NCBI GenBank assembly: GCA_958450865.1
Contig: CAUDNY010000005.1
Span: 124,001-188,000 of the forward strand
From: an uncultured Collinsella sp.
GTDB taxonomy: Bacteria > Actinomycetota > Coriobacteriia > Coriobacteriales > Coriobacteriaceae
Direction: 5' to 3'
DNA length: 64,000 nucleotides
A program made the position numbers and the translations under genes. Position 1 is the first letter of the stretch. Each line of letters opens with the position of its first letter. Shown one piece after another: positions 1-9,129 of this stretch. Under the pieces are notes generated by a model. The model did no database searches. It was not told where the DNA came from and saw only the letters and a list, made by a program, of their open reading frames with translations.

Positions 1-761
1 GAAATAACGCCGGAGCTCAGTAGAAGCCACTCGAATGATTCGGGAAGACAAACCGTAACAGTATCGCGGTGAATGTCTTGCAGCTTAAGGACGCGGTCCG
101 CATAGCACCCAAATGCCGCTCCGTCCGCGACAACAAACACGCGATCGTCGAAATGCTGATCCAACCAGCCCAAAATCGCGCTGTTCGTCATGGCCGAAGC
201 ACAGGTAAGCTCACTATCAGCGAAATGCCGTTCAAAGAACTGGAAACCAGACTTACTGTCCTCGCATAGAAGGATAGAAAAGTCCTGTTTTGGCGCCGAT
301 CGGGAAATAGCATAACGATGATTTCCGCGATCTTGATAAACAGGGACGAAAGAATGGTATTTTCCGCTCGTCTTAATCTTGTAAATCTCATCCACGCTAT
401 ACGGAAGATTGGGGAAATCAGCCCTTGAGATCAGCACGAAATAATTCGAGGAATACAGCACATGATGGGCAAACTCATCAGAATGGATCTCTTTTAAGCC
501 CTCATCGACAAATACAATCGAGTCATGAACGGACGAAAGCTGGTTTCGCCAATCATAATCGGTCAGGGCGACACAGGGACAATCGCATTGCAAGGAGACA
601 CCCGACTGCTCGCCCGTTCGCATGTAGTCTGCGACCATGTCAAACAGTGTCGTCTTACCCGTGCCGCTATCGCCACGCACAATAGTGATGTTCCGCTTGA
701 TGGTAAATGTGTACTTAGTTCCCCTGCGGCGGGAAATCTTAACGAGATGCGAACCGTTCAT
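1..761 (-). CDS. Compact P-loop NTPase with possible TOPRIM-like C-terminus (partial, 3' end beyond window)
   Basis: The reading frame opens at ATG 761 and is still open at base 1, so about 253 codons are visible. Near residue 30 there is a Walker A motif (GDSGTGKTT) and near residue 86 a Walker B-like stretch (SIVFVDEG). The C-terminal part has the signatures CEDSKSGFQFF, VVADGAAFG and LPESFEWL. These are shared with the complete paralogue at 31994-32971, which confirms the frame. The ED...DG spacing recalls a TOPRIM fold, but the usual DxD is DGA, so nuclease activity is doubtful. It starts 9 bases after the DUF4869 gene stops, so the two are surely cotranscribed. The family is not one I can name. 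A role in defence or island maintenance is inference only. Confidence 0.75.
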   Translation of the reverse strand, partial: MNGSHLVKISRRRGTKYTFTIKRNITIVRGDSGTGKTTLFDMVADYMRTGEQSGVSLQCDCPCVALTDYDWRNQLSSVHDSIVFVDEGLKEIHSDEFAHHVLYSSNYFVLISRADFPNLPYSVDEIYKIKTSGKYHSFVPVYQDRGNHRYAISRSAPKQDFSILLCEDSKSGFQFFERHFADSELTCASAMTNSAILGWLDQHFDDRVFVVADGAAFGCYADRVLKLQDIHRDTVTVCLPESFEWLLLSSGVI

Positions 762-770
762 AAGCAGTAC

Positions 771-1208
771 CTACAGATACGGAATCGACTCGTGAATCAA
801 TTCGGCCATGTTGTGAACGATTCGGCCGCTATTCACGACTTTAATTTTAAAATCCTCGCGACCAAAGTCCATCACATGATAGAGATTCACAACGAGCTTG
901 CGGTCTTTCGCCATGTCAAGAATCCACTTGGCACAGTTGTCACCACAGGTAGAGGCGTTAAAAATATGCTTACGATCAAATCTCATAAGCAGCAGCGTTT
1001 TCACGCCACCAGAAAGCTGGAGTGGGGAGATGGATCCAAGCACGGGGCTTTCGATGACGTTTTCGGAGACAACATCCGATCGATCGACATCTTTAATTAT
1101 CGAGACTGCATAGGGATCCGTAATCCAAGTAGACCTGTAAGAGTTTTTGAAATATGTCGCTGTGTTGTAAATCGCTTCTGGCATATCGCCAAAGTAGACG
1201 CTTAACAC
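771..1208 (-). CDS. DUF4869-type protein, partner of the NTPase
   Basis: A protein of about 145 residues without signal peptide or membrane segment. I start it at GTG 1208, which has a GGGAG Shine-Dalgarno five bases upstream; the paralogue at 31545 begins with the same GTG-TTA codons. Longer in-frame starts (TTG 1220) are possible. Blocks shared by the two copies are YFGDM, AIYNT, KTLLLM, NAS-CGDNCA-WIL, NLYH and DFG. The invariant CGDNCA suggests a structural or metal site, but that is a guess. I recall the family as DUF4869, which has no known function. It is always followed here by the P-loop NTPase gene, so the two probably act together. Confidence 0.7.
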   Translation of the reverse strand: MLSVYFGDMPEAIYNTATYFKNSYRSTWITDPYAVSIIKDVDRSDVVSENVIESPVLGSISPLQLSGGVKTLLLMRFDRKHIFNASTCGDNCAKWILDMAKDRKLVVNLYHVMDFGREDFKIKVVNSGRIVHNMAELIHESIPYL

Positions 1209-1257
1209 ATCCACTCCCAATCATATTATCTTTATGGTCAACGTAATCATAACGAAA

Positions 1258-1283
1258 GGGGCCACCAGATAAACGGTGACCCC
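1258..1283 (-). terminator. Hairpin downstream of rfbA
   Basis: Nine-base arms with one mismatch (GGGGCCACC / GGTGACCCC) enclose an eight-base AT-rich loop. On the minus strand the stem is followed by a short T run, so it fits a rho-independent terminator for rfbA, whose stop lies about 20 bases away. Confidence 0.6.
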
Positions 1284-1303
1284 TAAAAGAAAACAAGCTG
1301 GCG

Positions 1304-2203
1304 CTAGTACTCGCGCGGGCTGTTGACGATCTCGCCGGCGGCGACCTTCTTCAGGTGCTGCCCGTAGACCGACTTGCCGTAGGCCTTGGCGGCTTCCTCC
1401 AGCTCGGCGGTCGTGATCCAGCCGTTCTCCCAGGCGATCTCCTCGGGCACGGACACGGGCAGGTCCTGGGAGTGCTCCACGGCGCGGACGAACTCCGCCG
1501 CCTCGTGCAGGCTCTCCATGGTGCCGGTGTCCAGCCACGCGTAGCCGCGGCCGAGGGTGACCACGGACAGCGTCCCCTCCTCCAGGTACATCTGGTTGAG
1601 CGTGGTGATCTCGAGCTCGCCGCGGGCCGACGGCTCCACCCTATGCGCCTTGGCGGCCACGTCGCCCGGGTAGAAGTACAGGCCGGTGACGGCGTAGGAG
1701 CTCTTGGGGCTCTCGGGCTTCTCCTCGATGGAGACGGCCCTGCCCTGCGCGTCGAACTCCACGACGCCGAAGCGCTCGGGATCGTCCACGTGGTAGCCGA
1801 AGACCGTGGCGCGGCCCGACTCGGCGTTCTGGACGGCGCGCGTCAGGTGGCGCGACAGGCCGTTGCCGTAGAAGATGTTGTCGCCGAGCACGAGGGCGCA
1901 GGGCTCGCCGCCGATGAAGTCCTCGCCGATGGTGAAGGCCTGCGCGAGGCCGTCCGGTGAGGGCTGCTCGGCGTAGGAGAGGTTCACGCCGAAGCGGGAG
2001 CCGTCGCCCAGCAGGCGCTGGAAGTTGGGCAGGTCTGTCGGCGTGGAGATGACCAGGATGTCCTTGATGCCCGCCAGCATGAGGGTGGACAGCGGGTAGT
2101 AGATCATGGGCTTGTCGTAGACCGGCAGCAGCTGCTTGCTGGTGACGAGCGTGAGCGGGTACAGGCGCGTGCCCGAGCCGCCCGCGAGGATAATTCCCTT
2201 CAT
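1304..2203 (-). CDS. rfbA: Glucose-1-phosphate thymidylyltransferase
   Basis: RmlA/RfbA joins glucose-1-phosphate and dTTP to give dTDP-glucose, the first step to dTDP-L-rhamnose and other deoxysugars for surface glycans. The 299-residue protein has the family's usual length. It opens with the nucleotide-binding signature LAGGSGTRLYPLT at residues 6-18, followed by SKQLLPVYDKPM and, further on, LVLGDNIFYG and EEKPESPKS. Its strong GC3 bias matches the core genome rather than the AT-rich island starting about 600 bases away. The rmlB, rmlC and rmlD genes are not adjacent, so they must lie elsewhere or the sugar is used differently. It stands alone between the DUF4869 module and the small GC-rich gene. 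Confidence 0.95.
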   Translation of the reverse strand: MKGIILAGGSGTRLYPLTLVTSKQLLPVYDKPMIYYPLSTLMLAGIKDILVISTPTDLPNFQRLLGDGSRFGVNLSYAEQPSPDGLAQAFTIGEDFIGGEPCALVLGDNIFYGNGLSRHLTRAVQNAESGRATVFGYHVDDPERFGVVEFDAQGRAVSIEEKPESPKSSYAVTGLYFYPGDVAAKAHRVEPSARGELEITTLNQMYLEEGTLSVVTLGRGYAWLDTGTMESLHEAAEFVRAVEHSQDLPVSVPEEIAWENGWITTAELEEAAKAYGKSVYGQHLKKVAAGEIVNSPREY

Positions 2204-2305
2204 AGGTTGGACCTCCAGAATTGGGAATACACAGTTGGTTCAAGTATACGCGAGAGGGCACGCAGGCTGTAGAGCTGCACAAAAGAAGGATGGAGACAGC
2301 CAAGC

Positions 2306-2629
2306 GTGCAGCCGACGATCACGCCGTGCGGCCTCGGCAACCACCTGGCCGAAGCCGACGGGCGCCCGTACTGCCACGGGCTCGCCCACGCCAACGGGCT
2401 GCACTTCCGATGGGCGCAGGGGGACGCGGTGCTCGGGAACTACGGGCGGATGCTCGGTGGCCACGGCGGGCAACTCGAGTACCCGCTGCTCGACGAGCCG
2501 ACCGGCTACCTGTCCGCGCTGCCCATGGACAGACGGCAGCCAAATTGGTCACCCCAGGAGATAAGAGTCGCCCAGATGGCGGCTCTTTCTTTACGGAGGG
2601 GGCCGGGGGATTCGAACCCCCGGGCCTAG
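2306..2629 (+). CDS. Small GC-rich hypothetical protein, possibly truncated
   Basis: From GTG 2306 (GGAG about 10 bases upstream) the frame shows a strong G/C preference in third codon positions up to about base 2545. This is good evidence of real or recently real coding. The product is rich in Gly, His and Arg and matches no family I know. After residue 85 the frame runs through a terminator-like hairpin (2567-2591) and a tRNA T-arm-like palindrome. The last 20 or so codons are therefore probably not native and the gene may be a truncated relic. It sits exactly between GC-rich rfbA and the AT-richer island. Confidence 0.4.
   Translation: MQPTITPCGLGNHLAEADGRPYCHGLAHANGLHFRWAQGDAVLGNYGRMLGGHGGQLEYPLLDEPTGYLSALPMDRRQPNWSPQEIRVAQMAALSLRRGPGDSNPRA
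2594..2628 (-). other. tRNA T-arm-like palindrome, possible tRNA remnant
   Basis: On the minus strand there is GGGGG-TTCGAAT-CCCCC followed by GGCCCCCTCCG, which looks like the T-arm and acceptor end of a tRNA. No D-arm or anticodon arm can be placed upstream at normal spacing, so it is not a functional tRNA. It could be a scar of integration at a tRNA gene. Bases 2630-2831 hold nothing I recognise. Confidence 0.3.
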
Positions 2630-2831
2630 GACACACCTCGCACGTCACGTCAATCCGTTCGTTGGGCGCAGCCCCCGCCTAGGACCCTTGCAGCCCCTCC
2701 AACAAACAAGACAACTTTCATAATAACCCCCTTGAAGTCAATGGACCCGAAATGAGCAACGACTAGGAAGCAGAGCGCCGCGAGGACCATAACCTGAACC
2801 TCAACAGCGACAGAAAGCGTGATGTACGTAG

Positions 2832-5417
2832 ATGTCCTCTTCGATGTTAACACAGCGGAACGGAGCGTCTGACGAACTCATAGCGACACATCTAAGAATG
2901 CCAGAAATCACGGAACTCCTCTCTGCATTTATAGCGAGACATGAAGTGAATAAGTACAATGAGCAGTGTCCAACAAACGAAAGGCAAACAATGCGAGTCG
3001 AAACAACCGGAGTATGCAGAGGAAACTGGAAAATCTACCAGCAACTTAAAATAGAAGGCATCCATGAAGGCTCCAGCATAAAAGCTCAAGCGGCAACGGA
3101 TGACGACCGCCGCTTACCTTTGTCTCTTCTAAAATTCAAGGACAATAACGGCGAATCGAACTCATACGTTCTTGTAATCCCCGACCCCGATACCCGAGCC
3201 ATTAAAATTGAGTTTAACGAAATCGGCAAAGACGGTTGCAACCTGAGCAGCGACTCCCTTTCGCTCAATTGCAAGAACATCAAATGGGAGTCGCGTCTTA
3301 ACTACAAAATTAAACCTGACATGTGCAGCAAACTCCGAAATTACGATGACGTTTCAGAGTTTGAGATGGCGACGATTGATTTTTGGCAGTGCATCGAAGA
3401 TTCAAACGAGTATATCCTGAGGTGCACGGTTAGAACACCGTACCGCAATGACTCGCAAATCAAACTTCGCTGCCTCGACCGGTTCCTCAATGAGGTTGGG
3501 CTGAGCATAGTCAATTTCGGTTCAAATGTAACGAGCGTTGGATTTACATCCGAGAAAAAGCAACTTGAAACGCAGCTCTCGATCCGCATGCCAAAGGCGT
3601 TTGATCGTTACTATTTTATTATTGACGATCAAAATCACCCATCATTCAGTGCATTTGACTGCTTAACGCCTGATAAATTAGGCTTGCTTCTTGAGGAGAC
3701 CAACTTCCTCTTTACCCATGCGCAGTTTGACCCTGAATACCCCGAATGGTTTACAGAGCATAAGGCAACCATTGGCGCACTGGAGAAGCAGAGAAAAATC
3801 GTCTTCAATAGCGCTCCGAAATTCAGCATCATTGTCCCTCTTTACAACACGCCCATTTCGTTTTTTAACGATATGGTCGAATCCGTAAAAAACCAGTCTT
3901 ATGCAAACTGGGAGCTCCTCCTAGTTAATGCAAGCCCTGACAATCAGGAACTAAAGGCTCGCGTTGAGCAGGAAACAGCCCGCGACAACAGAATTAAGTC
4001 AATTAATCTTACCGAAAATAAGGGTATTTCCGAAAACACAAACGCAGGCGTTGCCGTAGCTTCGGGCGATTTCGTTAGCTTCTTTGACCATGACGACATT
4101 CTTGAACCGGACTTGTTGTTCTCATATGCCGAGGCAATTGAAAACAATAATGACGTCGATCTTCTTTATTGTGATGAAGATAAACTCATGCCCGATGGAA
4201 AGTTAGCGCAGCCGTTCTTTAAGCCGGATTTCAATATCGATCTGCTCAGAAACAATAACTATATCTGCCACATGCTTACCATCCGTAAGTCCCTGCTAGA
4301 CACTCTAGAGCCGAACACAAAAGAGTTCGATGGAGCACAGGATCATAATCTGACTCTCCGCGCCGTGGAAAAGGCAAGGAAAGTTCATCATGTTGCGAAG
4401 GTTCTATACCACTGGCGCCTAAGCGAGACCTCCACCGCAGCAAATGCCGATAGCAAGCCGTATGCCACTATCGCAGGTATCAAAGCGGTCCAGAGTCATT
4501 TGGACAGGCTTGGGCTCAATGCGAAGGTCGAACAAGCGCGTCGTCCCTTTACATATAAAGTAACCTACGCTGTGCCAGATTCCCACCCACTCGTGTCAAT
4601 TATCATCCCGACTAAAGACCACGCCGACATTCTGAACAACTGCATTACATCAATTGTTGAGAAATCAACGTACGACAATTACGAGCTCGTCATAATCGAA
4701 AACAACAGCACAGAAAAGGTGACGTTCGATTATTACGATAAGTTGCAAGCAAAATATCCTGACATCGTTCGTCTTGTAACTTGGGAACACGAATTCAATT
4801 TCTCCAAGCTCATGAACTTTGGCGTTGCTCACGCCAAGGGCGACTATCTCTTGCTATTGAATAACGATACTGAGGTAATTACGCCCAATTGGATCGAGAC
4901 CATGCTTGGCATCTGCGCACGTGAGGATGTTGGCGCAGTCGGTGCAAAACTCTACTATCCCGACAACACCATTCAGCACGCGGGCCTATGCGTCACTGGC
5001 GGCGTGGCGGGACATCTTTGCCAGAGCATGCCAAGGAATAATTGGGGCTACTTTGCACTCAACGATGCGCAACAAGACTTCAGCGCTGTCACTGCAGCTT
5101 GCATAATGACCAAGCGTAGCGAATATGAGAAAGTCGGAGGTTTCACCGAAGAGCTTCAAGTTGCATTTAATGATGTTGACTTTTGCTTAAAGCTACGCGA
5201 GATTAACGACCTGATCGTATACACGCCCGAAGTCGAGCTCTATCACTACGAGTCGATTTCTAGAGGCGTTGAAAACAATACGGAAAAGCAGATTCGGTTC
5301 CACAAAGAAGTCGCATACATGAATTATCGCTGGGCAAAATACTATGTCGAAGGCGATCCGTACATTAACCCAAATTTCAGCGTGGGAGAACCCGGAAATC
5401 GCTACTATCATTTATAA
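2832..5417 (+). CDS. Two-domain family 2 glycosyltransferase
   Basis: An 861-residue cytosolic enzyme predicted to build a surface polysaccharide. The first ~330 residues form a family-specific N-terminal region (KWESRLNYKIKP also appears, altered, in the paralogue at 36248-38734). A first GT-A domain (FSIIVPLYNTP, DHDD at 419-422) and a second (VSIIIPTKDH, NNDTE at 677-681, then FNDVDFCLKLRE) follow. Such tandem GT2 proteins resemble WbbL/rhamnan-type transferases and can add two sugars in turn; the substrate cannot be read from sequence. The start is uncertain: ATG 2832 has a poor Shine-Dalgarno and ATG 2898 is an alternative. The gene is AT-richer than its paralogue and is the only rightward gene in this part of the island. 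Confidence 0.85.
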   Translation: MSSSMLTQRNGASDELIATHLRMPEITELLSAFIARHEVNKYNEQCPTNERQTMRVETTGVCRGNWKIYQQLKIEGIHEGSSIKAQAATDDDRRLPLSLLKFKDNNGESNSYVLVIPDPDTRAIKIEFNEIGKDGCNLSSDSLSLNCKNIKWESRLNYKIKPDMCSKLRNYDDVSEFEMATIDFWQCIEDSNEYILRCTVRTPYRNDSQIKLRCLDRFLNEVGLSIVNFGSNVTSVGFTSEKKQLETQLSIRMPKAFDRYYFIIDDQNHPSFSAFDCLTPDKLGLLLEETNFLFTHAQFDPEYPEWFTEHKATIGALEKQRKIVFNSAPKFSIIVPLYNTPISFFNDMVESVKNQSYANWELLLVNASPDNQELKARVEQETARDNRIKSINLTENKGISENTNAGVAVASGDFVSFFDHDDILEPDLLFSYAEAIENNNDVDLLYCDEDKLMPDGKLAQPFFKPDFNIDLLRNNNYICHMLTIRKSLLDTLEPNTKEFDGAQDHNLTLRAVEKARKVHHVAKVLYHWRLSETSTAANADSKPYATIAGIKAVQSHLDRLGLNAKVEQARRPFTYKVTYAVPDSHPLVSIIIPTKDHADILNNCITSIVEKSTYDNYELVIIENNSTEKVTFDYYDKLQAKYPDIVRLVTWEHEFNFSKLMNFGVAHAKGDYLLLLNNDTEVITPNWIETMLGICAREDVGAVGAKLYYPDNTIQHAGLCVTGGVAGHLCQSMPRNNWGYFALNDAQQDFSAVTAACIMTKRSEYEKVGGFTEELQVAFNDVDFCLKLREINDLIVYTPEVELYHYESISRGVENNTEKQIRFHKEVAYMNYRWAKYYVEGDPYINPNFSVGEPGNRYYHL

Positions 5418-5476
5418 AGTGTTAGCTTAATTCTGCGCTTTCTAATTTTAGCCTTATTAAAATGCGACTAATAGAT

Positions 5477-5508
5477 AAGGGAATCGAGGGTCAACCCTCG
5501 ATTCCCTT
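5477..5508. terminator. Strong bidirectional terminator
   Basis: Perfect 14-base arms (AAGGGAATCGAGGG / CCCTCGATTCCCTT) enclose a TCAA loop. The hairpin lies between the rightward glycosyltransferase and the leftward choline-binding gene, so it probably stops both. Confidence 0.75.
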
Positions 5509-5608
5509 ACTATGAATAATTGCATTCCATACATGATATACAGTTAAGAAGCGTTTGTGATTCGATACACAAGCAGGCGTTGATTCCGCATGCTGGCCAG
5601 AATCCGCA

Positions 5609-7456
5609 TCATTCCAAAGGCGTATTTAAAACCCAGCCCCACTGTGGTATAGCGGTAGTGTGGTAGTAGTTCAGCCACCAAGCAAGTGATGTTGTCCTGA
5701 TGTAACCGATGTTATCCATAACCATACCGTTTCCGATATAAATAGCAATATGGCCCCAGCGGGCACCAGCACTTGTATGAGTATGCGTAGGGACCGCAAC
5801 GATCATTCCAACTTTAAGCTGAGATATATCTCGGCTGTAACACCAATTCCAGAACATGTCGCATGCGTCGCCGTTGGGATATGACCCCAGCACGGGGTAA
5901 AACACATGGCTAACCCACTCCGAGCACAGTCCCGCCCCAGGAGAAGGAACGCTATGGCAACGATTAACGATCTGGGACTGCAAGGAGGCGCGCGCGGAGT
6001 GCTCAGGCTCCACCCAAGCACCTGAGGCATTAAAGAAATACTCGGAGTCTCCAATTCTGTTCCAGCCATTTACCATTTGTCCAGAAGACATAAGGTAGTA
6101 CCACGTTCCATCATCATCGAGGAACCAGCCAGTATTCATGGCTCCGGATTCGTTGTCGAGGTGATACCACCTACCGTCAATGAATCGCCAACCGCGCTGC
6201 AGAACCCCATCTGAGTCTGTGTAAAACCACACCTGTGCAGCTGAGGACCAATACCAGCCAGCGACAGGCTTTCCCTCGGGATCCCTGAGCTTAATTCCGC
6301 CCGCGCCGTCCTTGACGCCCGAAAGCACAATCGCACCACTGCTGCACGCATAATATACGTTTTCATCTTGTGAGAAGACCCAAGTGTTGCACTTTAATGC
6401 ACCGCCGCTATCCGGATCCAAATAATAAATGGAGCCATTTACAGTTTGAAATCCTTCCAGCATGGCGCCATTATTATTGGGGTCTAGCAAATACCAGCTA
6501 GAACCATTGTAAAACCACCCGGTACGAATCTCTCCCGATGCGTTGGAGCAATACCATGCCCCATCGTTAATAAACCAACCGGAGCTCATAGAACCGGATT
6601 CGGAAAAATGATAAAAAGAGCCGTTAACAAGCCTAAAGCCCGTAGCCATTAATCCAGAAGGCTCAAGCCAGTACCAAGTATTGCCAAGGAGTAACCACCC
6701 GGTCTGCATAGCGCCCGAACTATCCAAATAGTACCAGCTATCATCAATTAAAACCCAGCCGGTCTTCATTGAACCCGATGTCTCGTCAAGGTAGAACCAG
6801 CGCCCACCGGTGGCAGCCCATCCCTTCAAATGTGCACAGGAGTTAGAAAATAAATGCCAGCCATCGTTCAAGTATTTCCAGCCAGTAGCTGCATAACCTT
6901 CGGAATCAAAATAATACTCCGCCCTTCTAATGGACAGAAAACAGTTTGACGGCCAACCACCAGCCTCATATCTCCACCACCATTTACCGTTTTGGTAGGC
7001 CCAAGAACCAGGAAGAGCGATGTTATTATCAGAGGAACGAACGATCTGGAACGACAGTTGAGAGGTAACGCCGGCGTAATTCCCTAGCCCATTCACTCTT
7101 ATAGTGGCGCAGCCAGGGGCAACATTATCTGAATACGTGACTTCATAATCGATTCCGCTTGCTAGCACAGAACCGCTGGCAGTCAAAACAGAGACATCAG
7201 GAGTAATCACATCGCCAGTATATTCATATATCGACGAATCGATAGATGCTTTGAAATTATCGGAATCCAAAGTCAAACGATCGCTACCTGATGTCCCAAA
7301 TGCTTCCTGACCCGATTGAACCAAAGAGCCATCAGTGCCTTCAGCCACGCAATCTTCAGTTAATGAAAATGCGATTGCGGGCCATAAAAGAGAGATGAAA
7401 CAAATAGATGTTAGACAAACCACGCTGATTAAACTCAGATGTCGATTTTTCATCAT
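5609..7456 (-). CDS. Choline-binding surface protein with CHAP/NlpC-like peptidase domain
   Basis: A secreted protein of 615 residues. It has a signal peptide (1-32), an Ig-like segment of the YTGDVITPDVSV...GNYAG type (about 65-140), then roughly fifteen ~20-residue choline/cell-wall-binding repeats (GWYW, GSGAM-type), and a C-terminal cysteine peptidase-like domain. In that domain Cys511 (AGLCSEWVSHV) and His569 (WGHIAIYIGNG) form the likely catalytic pair, with Asp581 or Asn582 as third residue. This suggests a peptidoglycan amidase or endopeptidase held at the surface by phosphocholine. ATG 7453 is an equally likely start; a GAGAAGAG tract precedes both. It belongs to a set of seven repeat proteins in this island, each with a different terminal domain. 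Confidence 0.85.
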   Translation of the reverse strand: MMKNRHLSLISVVCLTSICFISLLWPAIAFSLTEDCVAEGTDGSLVQSGQEAFGTSGSDRLTLDSDNFKASIDSSIYEYTGDVITPDVSVLTASGSVLASGIDYEVTYSDNVAPGCATIRVNGLGNYAGVTSQLSFQIVRSSDNNIALPGSWAYQNGKWWWRYEAGGWPSNCFLSIRRAEYYFDSEGYAATGWKYLNDGWHLFSNSCAHLKGWAATGGRWFYLDETSGSMKTGWVLIDDSWYYLDSSGAMQTGWLLLGNTWYWLEPSGLMATGFRLVNGSFYHFSESGSMSSGWFINDGAWYCSNASGEIRTGWFYNGSSWYLLDPNNNGAMLEGFQTVNGSIYYLDPDSGGALKCNTWVFSQDENVYYACSSGAIVLSGVKDGAGGIKLRDPEGKPVAGWYWSSAAQVWFYTDSDGVLQRGWRFIDGRWYHLDNESGAMNTGWFLDDDGTWYYLMSSGQMVNGWNRIGDSEYFFNASGAWVEPEHSARASLQSQIVNRCHSVPSPGAGLCSEWVSHVFYPVLGSYPNGDACDMFWNWCYSRDISQLKVGMIVAVPTHTHTSAGARWGHIAIYIGNGMVMDNIGYIRTTSLAWWLNYYHTTAIPQWGWVLNTPLE

Positions 7457-7597
7457 TTTTCTCTTCTCGCCAAATCAAATTAACCTTTGAATATCCAGAT
7501 GCAGTCGACCCAGAGATGCAGTTCCCAAATTAATTAATATGCAAGACAACTCGCTTGATACGTTGCACCAGATAAAACGATAAGACACTCAACATAG

Positions 7598-7622
7598 GGA
7601 TTGTCTATTTGTTAGACAATCC
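7598..7622. repeat. Inverted repeat upstream of the CHAP-like gene
   Basis: Ten-base perfect arms (GGATTGTCTA / TAGACAATCC) around a five-base loop, about 145 bases upstream of the leftward gene at 7456. No T run follows on either strand. It is therefore more likely an operator or mRNA structure than a terminator. The rest of 7457-7714 shows no gene. Confidence 0.4.
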
Positions 7623-7714
7623 ACAACCAGCAGTCGAGCGCGATCAATGGTGCACAAACTTTGGAGCCCTAATGAGGGATAGCCGAAGGAACTGAATCAA
7701 ACCATGTATTGAGC

Positions 7715-8068
7715 TCATTCATGATCAGACCTTTTCTCAAGCTCTTTTTCGAGCAGGGCAATCCTATGAGTAAGGTTTTTGATCGCCAAAACATGACGAC
7801 TCGCGGCAACGCTAAGAGACAGAGAGATTGCAAGCAACAGCACGATTGCACCCAAAAAAAGGAAATTGGCCGGGTTGACAAACCCAATAGCTGTTGAGCA
7901 ACTATAAATAATCTGAGGACATAAATCACAGATCAAGGCCGCCATACACATCAAAATCCACAGCAAAGAGTACTTAAGAAGCATCTTTCCGTTGGACACG
8001 AGACGTAAAACATAGACGAGGAATCCGCCGAAAAAGAGGGCCGCACCAATCCTCAAAATAAGATTCAT
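7715..8068 (-). CDS. DUF2304 family small membrane protein
   Basis: A protein of 117 residues with three predicted membrane segments (about 5-22, 33-50 and 68-90) and a charged coiled tail (about 95-115). DUF2304 proteins are commonly encoded immediately after a dolichol-phosphate-mannose-synthase-like GT2. The same holds here: its ATG overlaps the TAA of the upstream gene by one base (TAATG), so translation is coupled. It probably acts as membrane partner or anchor of that glycosyltransferase, in polyprenyl-phosphate-sugar formation. The exact role is unknown. Confidence 0.75.
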   Translation of the reverse strand: MNLILRIGAALFFGGFLVYVLRLVSNGKMLLKYSLLWILMCMAALICDLCPQIIYSCSTAIGFVNPANFLFLGAIVLLLAISLSLSVAASRHVLAIKNLTHRIALLEKELEKRSDHE

Positions 8069-8814
8069 TATTTGTCTCCCCTATGAACCCAGCACACAAG
8101 GACAATGGCTAACGTAACCTTGACCATATAGTAGACGGAAGAGAAGCCCCCGATAGATGAACGTCCACCTTGGCGCTCATTCATCTTTACAGGCGCTTCC
8201 ATAACGGGAAGACCAAGCTTCATAGCCAAAGCAATCGACTCTGGCTCCGGGTAGTCATCAGGATAACTCTTGCAGAACAGGTCGATAGCATCTTTATTGC
8301 AGGCCCTAAAGCCAGAAGTGGGATCGGTGACCACCTTACCCGTAAGCAACTCGAGCAAAAATGAAAGCCACCTGATTCCAACACGACGCATAAAAGTTGA
8401 TTGAAAACCATCAGTCTCAACCAGAAATCGAGAGCCTATCGCCAAACTCGCACCGCTCTCAATCAGCTTTACAAGCTCAGGAATATAAGAAGGATCATGT
8501 TGGCCATCGCCGTCAACCTGAATGTCGATATCATAGCCAAATCTCTGGGCATATTTATGGCCCGCTTGGACCGCTCCACCGATACCAAGGTTCTGCGGCA
8601 GATCCAATATGTTGATACCATGCTCTCGACAAAGCTCAAGCGTTGTATCTTGTGAGCCGTCGTTGATTACGACATAGTCATAACCCGCAGCTTTTATAGC
8701 TGCAACGGTATTGAGAATGCACTCCTGTTCGTTATAGGCAGGAATTATTACGAGAACACGCAGATGTCCTTTTGAACATGTCGTTGAAGTAAAAGACAAT
8801 CGAGATTCATCCAT
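8068..8814 (-). CDS. Polyprenyl-phosphate glycosyltransferase (GT2, DPM-like)
   Basis: A protein of 248 residues with a single GT-A domain: VLVIIPAYNEQ, VINDGSQDTT, then the metal-binding DGDGQHDP and the GSRF and TDPTSGFRA motifs. These are typical of bacterial dolichol-phosphate-mannose-synthase-like enzymes that load a sugar on undecaprenyl phosphate at the inner membrane face. It lacks the C-terminal membrane helices of some relatives; the DUF2304 protein encoded by the overlapping next gene may supply the membrane part. Substrate unknown. Confidence 0.85.
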   Translation of the reverse strand: MDESRLSFTSTTCSKGHLRVLVIIPAYNEQECILNTVAAIKAAGYDYVVINDGSQDTTLELCREHGINILDLPQNLGIGGAVQAGHKYAQRFGYDIDIQVDGDGQHDPSYIPELVKLIESGASLAIGSRFLVETDGFQSTFMRRVGIRWLSFLLELLTGKVVTDPTSGFRACNKDAIDLFCKSYPDDYPEPESIALAMKLGLPVMEAPVKMNERQGGRSSIGGFSSVYYMVKVTLAIVLVCWVHRGDK

Positions 8815-9129
8815 TCCAAAAACAGTTGGCTTTTAGCGACGCCCAAAGAATTTGCGACTCTTACAGTCCAACGCATAGCTTAACTCAGACTTAAGTTTAC
8901 TGTATCCTGTCTAACCATTAGGAAGTTACATCTCAAGCTTAGATATTTAGCTTGCTCAACTAGGGCACACATGGAGTCCCCATCCATCACCGCAGGAAAA
9001 GGACCCCTTGCAGTTCTGCCTCAAATACGGGGCGCATGTCCTGAGCGAACCCTCAACGCCGTCCCATTCGATCCAATCGAATCCAACTAATTGCCCACTC
9101 CTACTATAACCATGACCTATATCGCTAAT
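8815..9129. other. Intergenic region without recognised gene
   Basis: It separates two leftward genes and should hold the promoter of the GT2/DUF2304 pair. A frame of about 40 codons on the minus strand (8958-9095) contains several Cys and Trp codons, has no start and resembles nothing I know. I treat it as a possible relic, not a gene. Confidence 0.4.

Noticed and set aside
2594..2735. A complete tRNA-Ser or tRNA-Sec on the minus strand
   Set aside because: GGAGGGG near 2697-2703 could pair with the CCCCTCC end, but no D-arm or anticodon stem fits between them.
8958..9095. Short Cys/Trp-containing minus-strand frame
   Set aside because: About 40 codons, no start, no recognised motif; kept only as a remark on the intergenic region.
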